Origin: Cryptosporangium sp044454545
GTDB lineage: Bacteria > Actinomycetota > Actinomycetes > Mycobacteriales > Cryptosporangiaceae
Direction of reading: 5' to 3'
DNA: 64,000 nucleotides
Assembly: GCF_044454545.1 (NCBI RefSeq)
Contig: NZ_JBITDV010000001.1
Coordinates: forward strand, 310,001-374,000
Under the pieces are notes generated by a model. The model saw nothing but the letters and a program-made list of their open reading frames with translations. It was not told the origin of the DNA and did not search any database. The position numbers and the translations under genes were made by a program. This document shows positions 59,819-64,000 of the stretch, piece by piece (positions within the stretch are counted from its first letter, which is position 1; every line of letters starts with the position of its first letter).

Positions 59819-60517
59819 GGCTGGGCGCGGCCGCGTTCCGGCGGTCGTCCCGGTCGGCGGCCGGGCCGTGACGCCGGCGCTCCTCGACGCGGATCCGGCT
59901 GCCTTCGACCTCGATCACCCGCCCGGTGACGTCCCCGGCGGTCACCGGCGACACGTTCCGCGGGTACCTCCGGCCGAACCCGTCGCCGGACGCGGCCGTG
60001 TCCGGGGCGAACACCTGACCGGTCATCCGGGTGCGCGCCGACGGCGCGAGCGTGTTAACCCTGACCCCGTACGGCGCGAACTCGGCCGCGGCCACCGGCT
60101 TCAGACCGGCGATCCCGGCCTTCGCCTCCGTGTGCCGGTACGCGCCCGCGTGGCGCCGCACGGCGAAATGCCTTTTCCGGTGGACGCGGATCACCGCGTC
60201 GCGGTCTTCCTCGGCGACGTTCCGCGGCAGGGCGGCGGCCTCGTGGTCGGCGAAGTCGGCGACGCCGGCACCGTCCGCGACCCCAGGCCCGTCCGCGACC
60301 CCAGGCCCGTCGGTCACGGCGTCGCCCTCGGCCGTGCGGATCGCCGCGGCCCTCTCCCGGGCGGGCGCGGACGAGTCGCCTCACCGGCGCCGGACGTCCC
60401 GGGGCCGGTGACGATCACGGTCGCGTCCTGGCGGGCCGGCTCCAGGGGGTGCTCGCGGCGCGGCCTCCGGCCGACGCCGGTGACGATCGCGACGCGTCCG
60501 TCGAGGACGCCTGTCAT
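59819..60517 (-). pseudogene. short-chain dehydrogenase relic (IpdF-like)
   Basis: Starts MTGVLDGRVAIVTGVGRRPRRE (SDR N-terminus with a mangled TGxxxGxG), then breaks into other frames. Recognisable pieces are DAVIRVHRKRHFAVRRHAGAYR, KAGIAGLKPVAAAEFAPYGVRVNTLAPSARTRMTGQVF, NVSP and DVTGRVIEVEGSRIRVEE. The catalytic NNAG, Ser and YxxxK segments are missing, and a duplicated 18-bp unit (about 60272-60310) interrupts it. The layout and C-terminus resemble SDRs of steroid C/D-ring degradation (IpdF). A shared operator-like site lies beyond its start. Confidence 0.75.
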
Positions 60518-60530
60518 GTGGGTAGTTTAC

Positions 60531-60542
60531 CAAGCAATCGCT
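60531..60542. promoter_or_regulatory. operator-like site, KstR2-type regulon
   Basis: CAAGCAATCGCT, preceded by GTTTAC. It matches CAAGCAATTGCT at 61878-61889 in front of the TetR gene (11 of 12), which also has GTTTACC before it. It lies between the divergent SDR and CoA-transferase relics. Confidence 0.55.
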
Positions 60543-60639
60543 AGGTTCGGAACGCCGCATGCCACTGACGACCCGCTCGTCGGCGCTCGATCGCGGTCGT
60601 CACCGAGGACGTTCCGGCCGGCCCGCCCGACCGGCATCC

Positions 60640-61190
60640 CGGCCCGGCGCTCTCCGACGGCGAGGAGTTCCTGAGGGCGCCGAGCCGCAGCCGCCCGGCG
60701 GGACGGCCGCGGACGGCGGGGTCGTGGAGAGCCGGCTCCCTGCTCGACGTGCCGGCCACCGGCCGGCGCCACAGCACGATGGGCGCGAGCCAGATCGACC
60801 GGTTCGGCAACCAGAACATCTCCCGGTTCAGCCCGGACCCCGGCCGCCCGGCGCGCCGGCTCATCGGCGTGCGGGCTCGGCGGCGTGCGGGCTCGGCGGC
60901 TCATCGGCGCGCGGGCTCGTCGGTGCCCCGCTCATCGCTGCCCGGGGCGCGCCCGGCAACACCGTCGGCCACCGCACCGGCGCCTGGGCCGCCCGGCACT
61001 CTCCGCGGGTGTACGTCGAGACCGTCGACGTGGTCTGCGGCGTCGGCCACGACCGGGCCCGGGCGCCGCCGGAGCTCGCGGCGGTTCCACGACCTCGGGG
61101 TGGTGACCACCGACCTGGCCGTCCTCGGCTACGACGCGGAGGGCCGGCCGCGGAACCGGAGCGTCATCGACCCCCGGGGCTGCGAGGTAC
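60640..61190 (+). pseudogene. CoA-transferase beta subunit relic (IpdB-like)
   Basis: Pieces of an IpdB-type CoA-transferase/hydrolase subunit occur in order but in three frames: LSDGEEFLRAP, TGRRHSTMGASQIDRFGNQNISRF, RRLIGVR, RGAPGNTVGHRTGAW, SPRVYVETVDVVCGVGHDRA, RFHDLGVVTTDLAVLGYDAEGRPR. Internal 16-bp repeats near 60868-60920 expand and break the middle. IpdAB opens the C ring of cholesterol degradation intermediates in mycobacteria. The gene here is not translatable. Confidence 0.8.
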
Positions 61191-61231
61191 GGGGACGAGC
61201 CGGGGCCCGGGGATCATCCGGGACGCGGGGA

Positions 61232-61861
61232 TCAGGTCGTGAGGAGGCCGCCGTAGAGCATGGCGAGGTACTGGTCGGCGAGTTTGGACTGGGTGAGTTT
61301 GCCGTCGGGCTTGAACCAGCCGACCGACCCCCACACGCTGTCGCGGATGAACCGGTACGCGACACCCGGCACGAGGTCGGCCCGGAAGTCACCGGCCTCG
61401 ACCCCGGCGCCCAGCACGCCGAGCCAGAGCGCGGTGATGTCCTGGCTGGTGCGCTGGACGAACGAGAAGTCGGGCAGGTGGGCCAGCAGCGCCGACTCGT
61501 TCTGGTACAGCGCCACCGCGTGCGGCCGCTCGGAGATCGTCGCGAACGAGAACCGGATCAGCCCGTCGAGCCGCTCGCGCGGCGACGCGGACCCCGCGAC
61601 GATCTCCGCGAACGCCTCGTGCAGGCCGCCCATGAAGTCCCGCAGGATCTCGTCGAGCATCGCCTCTTTGGAGTCGAAGTGGTGGTAGAGGCTCCCGGAC
61701 AGGATGCCCGCGGCGTCGCCGATGTCCCGCACCGTCGTGGTCGTGTAGCCCTTGGTGGCGAACAGCTCGGCGGCGATGCGCAACAGCTCGGTGCGGCGCC
61801 CCTGCGCCTTCGACGAGCTGGCGCGGCGCTTCGAGCGCGGCACGGACTCCGTGGTGGCCAT
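61232..61861 (-). CDS. kstR2: TetR family regulator, KstR2-like
   Basis: 209 residues. The helix-turn-helix (about 28-72) is ELLRIAAELFATKGYTTTTVRDIGDAAGILSGSLYHHFDSKEAMLDEIL. The C-terminal ligand domain (VALYQNESALLAHLPDF, YRFIRDSVWGSVGWFKPDGKLTQ, YLAMLYGGLL) has the pattern of KstR2, which responds to HIP-CoA from steroid C/D rings. Intact, unlike its neighbours. A CAAGCAATTGCT site 17 bases upstream of its ATG is probably its own operator, with a twin between the SDR and IpdB relics. The assignment rests on sequence pattern plus neighbours. Confidence 0.85.
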   Translation of the reverse strand: MATTESVPRSKRRASSSKAQGRRTELLRIAAELFATKGYTTTTVRDIGDAAGILSGSLYHHFDSKEAMLDEILRDFMGGLHEAFAEIVAGSASPRERLDGLIRFSFATISERPHAVALYQNESALLAHLPDFSFVQRTSQDITALWLGVLGAGVEAGDFRADLVPGVAYRFIRDSVWGSVGWFKPDGKLTQSKLADQYLAMLYGGLLTT

Positions 61862-61877
61862 GACTCAGTTTACCTAT

Positions 61878-61889
61878 CAAGCAATTGCT
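61878..61889. promoter_or_regulatory. operator-like palindrome at the KstR2-like gene
   Basis: CAAGCAATTGCT contains the perfect palindrome AGCAATTGCT, placed between the TetR start (61861) and the FadD3-like relic. It is twin to 60531-60542. It differs from the published mycobacterial KstR2 consensus, so the assignment is by position and repetition. Confidence 0.55.
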
Positions 61890-62020
61890 CAGGGCGGTAG
61901 CCATGCGGACCGTCCCCGAGGTGCGCCTCCGCGGCGCCGGGCGGTACGCGGGTCAGGGACGACGTGCGGCGCGCTCTCCCACCCGGCATGGGCCGCGGGC
62001 CGAGCGTATCTGGCCGCGGG

Positions 62021-62127
62021 TGCACCGACGCGGACGGCCGGGTGAGCATCACCGGCCGCGTCGAGGAAGTGTTCATCGTCGGCGGGTTCACCGTGTACCC
62101 GGCGGCCGCCGAGGCCGTCCCCGGTGT
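62021..62127 (+). pseudogene. acyl-CoA synthetase remnant (FadD3-like)
   Basis: TDADGRVSITGRVEEVFIVGGFTVYPAAAEAV is the C-terminal hinge motif of AMP-forming acyl-CoA ligases (DxxGxxxITGRxKxxxIxGGxNxYPxEVE). The active-site Lys region and whole adenylation domain are absent. Next to kstR2 in mycobacteria lies fadD3, the ligase for the steroid C/D-ring propanoate, so this is probably its remnant. The 61890-62020 stretch upstream shows only low-complexity sequence. Confidence 0.7.
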
Positions 62128-62192
62128 CTGCCCGGGCCAGGCCGGCCGCGTGGACCTGGAACGCGTGGACCCAGAACGCGTGGCGTGGGGCG

Positions 62193-62717
62193 TCAGCTGT
62201 GGTCCTCGACGTACTCGTCCGGGTCCTTGTCGACGGCCTTGACGCCGTCGGCGTGTTTCGCCTCGTACGCGGCGAACGTGACCGCGATCCGGTGCCGGGT
62301 GTCGAGGCCGGCGTGGCGCCGGAAGTCGGCGAGGCCCTCGTGTTCCTCCTCGCCCATGTGCTCGTCGTTGGCCTCCCGGGCCGCGTTGACGCCCTTCCAC
62401 CAGCCGTTCGAGCCGACCTCGTGCCGTCCGGCCTCGATGATGCCGTCGCGGATGTCGTTGTGGTCGCCGATCGCGTCCTTGGTCTCGTCGACCTCGTCGC
62501 CGCCGGTGTCGCCCTCGTTCGTGCGGCGCTGCCCGAGTTCGAGCAGCGCCGGGTAGAAGAAGAGTTCCTCGGCTTCGGCGTGGACCTCGAGCATCGCGGC
62601 GAGCCGCTCCCAGAGCGAGCCGAGCGTGCCGGTGTCGGCGGGGTCGACGTCGTCGAGCATCGCGAACAGGCGCCGCTGCTCGTGGTGGTCGCTGAGAATC
62701 AGTTCGGTGATGTCCAC
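62193..62717 (-). CDS. hemerythrin HHE-domain protein
   Basis: 174 residues. ELILSDHHEQRRLFAMLDDV, MLEVHAEAEELFFYPALLELG, DHNDIRDGIIEA and ANDEHMGEEEHEGLADFRRHA hold the His/Glu ligands of a di-iron hemerythrin four-helix bundle. Such proteins bind oxygen or nitric oxide or protect from oxidative stress. GTG 62717 follows GGAAGGG; an upstream in-frame start 11 codons earlier is less likely. Confidence 0.9.
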   Translation of the reverse strand: MDITELILSDHHEQRRLFAMLDDVDPADTGTLGSLWERLAAMLEVHAEAEELFFYPALLELGQRRTNEGDTGGDEVDETKDAIGDHNDIRDGIIEAGRHEVGSNGWWKGVNAAREANDEHMGEEEHEGLADFRRHAGLDTRHRIAVTFAAYEAKHADGVKAVDKDPDEYVEDHS

Positions 62718-62764
62718 GGGTAGACCCTTCCCCGCGGAGGCCCGTGACATTCGTGGGTCCTCAC

Positions 62765-62935
62765 ATTCGGCGGGCCGGCCGGTCGAACGACGAGGCCGCG
62801 GCCGTGCTGTGTCCGAGCCCGGCGACCGTGCGGACGGACGTCAGCCGTCTGCCGGCCGAACTGGGCGCCCGGGACCGCGCGCAACTGGTCGTGCTCGCCG
62901 GTGAGACCAGCCTGGTCCGCGCGGGGCGGAGCGCG
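62765..62935 (+). pseudogene. LuxR/NarL response-regulator C-terminal remnant
   Basis: RAGRSNDEAAAVLCPSPATVRTDVSRLPAELGARDRAQLVVLAGETSLVRAG aligns by eye with the LuxR helix-turn-helix end of NarL regulators (GxSNxEIAxxLxLSxxTVKTHVxRILxKLxxRDRxQLVVxAYExGLV). It carries several damaging changes (SRLPAEL, EAAAVLCPS). The receiver is absent. The surrounding 62718-63070 shows no intact gene. Confidence 0.7.
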
Positions 62936-63070
62936 GCCCGCGGCCGTACGGGCGCGCAACGGGGATCGATGCACCGGGATTCTCGGAACAGGTCTAAATG
63001 GACCTTAAGGCAGTCAGATCGGTAGTTTGGCTTCGGATCCCACCACCGTAATCGGGCATAACGTCGTCGG

Positions 63071-64000
63071 ATGCCCTACGTCTCCGCGCGCGAGCTTCCT
63101 CCCGACGGGTTCCGCGGCGGCCACCGCCGCCCGGCGCCGCGGACGGTCCGGAAAGCGCGGCGGGCCGGACTGGCCGGGCTGGTGGCCGTCGCGATCGCCG
63201 TCACCGTGGCCACGTTCACCCCGGGCTCGGCCCAGGCCGCCGGGCTCGCGGTGACGTACGCGCAGACCGCGCGCTGGAACACCGGGTACACCGGCACGTA
63301 CACGGTGACGAACACCGGCTCGGAGGCCGTCGACCACTGGTCGCTGGCGTTCGAGCTGGCCCCGGGCGCGCACCTGCGCAGCGTCTGGAACGGCCGGGCG
63401 GCGGTACGCGGCACCCACGTGACGATCTCCGACGAGACCTGGAACGGGCGGCTCGCGCCGGACGCCTCGGTGGTGGTCGGATTCGTCGCCGAGGCCAGCG
63501 GGTCCGGGCAGGCGCCGCCCGCGCAGTGCACGATCAACGGTGTGACCTGCGGCAAACCGGCGGCCTCGGCGCTGCCCACGGCGACCCCGCCCCCGACCAG
63601 GGCCGTCGGGTCCGACGCGCTCCCGCCCGAACCGGCGCCCCCGGCCTCGGCGTCCGACGCGCCCCGGGAGGCCCCGGCGTCGTCCCCGGCGGCACCACCA
63701 CCACCGCCCAGCCCGCGAGCGGACGGCCCGGCGTTCGCGCCCTACGTCGACGTGCTCCTGCACCCGCCGTTCGACCTGGCCGGGTCGGCGCAGAACACCG
63801 GCGTCCGCCGGTACACGCTCGGGTTCCTGGTCGCGGCCGACGGCTGCAACCCGAGCTGGGGTGGCGTCGTGCCGGTCGGCGATCCGGGCCTGGACGGCCG
63901 GATCCGCGAGTTCCGCGCCGCCGGCGGCGACGTCCGGATCGCGTTCGGCGGTGCGAACGGCCCGGAGCTCGCGACGGTCTGTCCCGACGCCGCATCACTG
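63071..64000 (+). CDS. secreted CBM2-containing chitinase-like protein, 3' end beyond window
   Basis: 310 codons visible, no stop. A long basic N-region and hydrophobic core (AGLAGLVAVAIAVTVATFTPGSAQA) form a signal peptide. Next is a CBM2 cellulose/chitin-binding module (about 58-160; TARWNTGYTGTYTVTNTGSEAVDHWSLAFEL, WNGRLAPDASVVVGFVA), a Pro/Ala/Ser linker (about 165-215), then the start of a TIM-barrel domain (FAPYVDVLLHPPFDL, YTLGFLVAADGCNPSWGG, VRIAFGGANG) as in GH18-like chitinases. It degrades or binds extracellular polysaccharide. The catalytic motif would lie outside the window. Confidence 0.85.
   Translation, partial: MPYVSARELPPDGFRGGHRRPAPRTVRKARRAGLAGLVAVAIAVTVATFTPGSAQAAGLAVTYAQTARWNTGYTGTYTVTNTGSEAVDHWSLAFELAPGAHLRSVWNGRAAVRGTHVTISDETWNGRLAPDASVVVGFVAEASGSGQAPPAQCTINGVTCGKPAASALPTATPPPTRAVGSDALPPEPAPPASASDAPREAPASSPAAPPPPPSPRADGPAFAPYVDVLLHPPFDLAGSAQNTGVRRYTLGFLVAADGCNPSWGGVVPVGDPGLDGRIREFRAAGGDVRIAFGGANGPELATVCPDAASL

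Overview
The window is about 72-75% GC. It has dense, mostly short operons, many GTG starts, SigE-family sigma factors, TetR/GntR/XRE regulators, LytR-CpsA-Psr and CBM2-type secreted proteins. This indicates a soil-type actinomycete (Actinomycetota); a Cryptosporangium- or Actinoplanes-like organism is plausible, but no marker here fixes the genus. No rRNA, tRNA or CRISPR array was recognised. The first and last genes run off the window, and a 97-base N gap lies at 59600-59696.

0-25.9 kb is ordinary chromosomal accessory content. It holds an alpha/beta hydrolase, small enzymes with their regulators, the ribosome-assembly GTPase rsgA behind a structured leader, an ABC exporter, a sigma factor with its membrane partner, GlxA/AraC and TetR regulators, and a small toxin-antitoxin-like pair. 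It also holds a tryptophanyl-tRNA synthetase preceded by a Trp-Trp leader peptide and hairpin (a ribosome-mediated attenuator), a fused FAD-oxidoreductase/methyltransferase opposite its XRE-cupin regulator, an FtsX-type ABC pair beside a two-component system, and a CynX/NimT transporter with its GntR regulator.

26.0-36.5 kb looks like an island. A solitary tyrosine recombinase sits behind an inverted repeat that resembles a crossover core. It is followed by an RHH (HicB-like)/DUF4097/DrrA/DrrB cassette with a large operator, gene relics (pentapeptide protein, serine recombinase), a PIN-type toxin-antitoxin pair, an EamA exporter and two small exported proteins. Much of it uses GAA and C-ending codons unlike its surroundings.

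36.5-58.4 kb carries an LCP cell-wall ligase between two near-identical 22-bp repeats, an SDR, a TetR/EmrB pair with an operator array, a hydrolase lacking its nucleophile, a CopD-CtaG copper/oxidase-assembly fusion, a large LuxR regulator, a cytochrome P450, an orphan Imm51 protein, RecQ, a TetR/glycosyltransferase pair, and an ABC pair whose ATPase has lost its Walker A. A secreted-looking three-repeat protein follows, then a response regulator whose kinase gene has suffered a deletion, and an SGNH hydrolase.

58.4-63.0 kb is a graveyard. Beside an intact old-yellow-enzyme gene and an intact KstR2-like TetR gene lie relics of an IpdF-like SDR, an IpdB-like CoA-transferase subunit and a FadD3-like ligase. 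This is the decayed remainder of a steroid C/D-ring catabolic regulon. A hemerythrin protein, a LuxR relic and the start of a CBM2/GH18-like secreted protein close the window.
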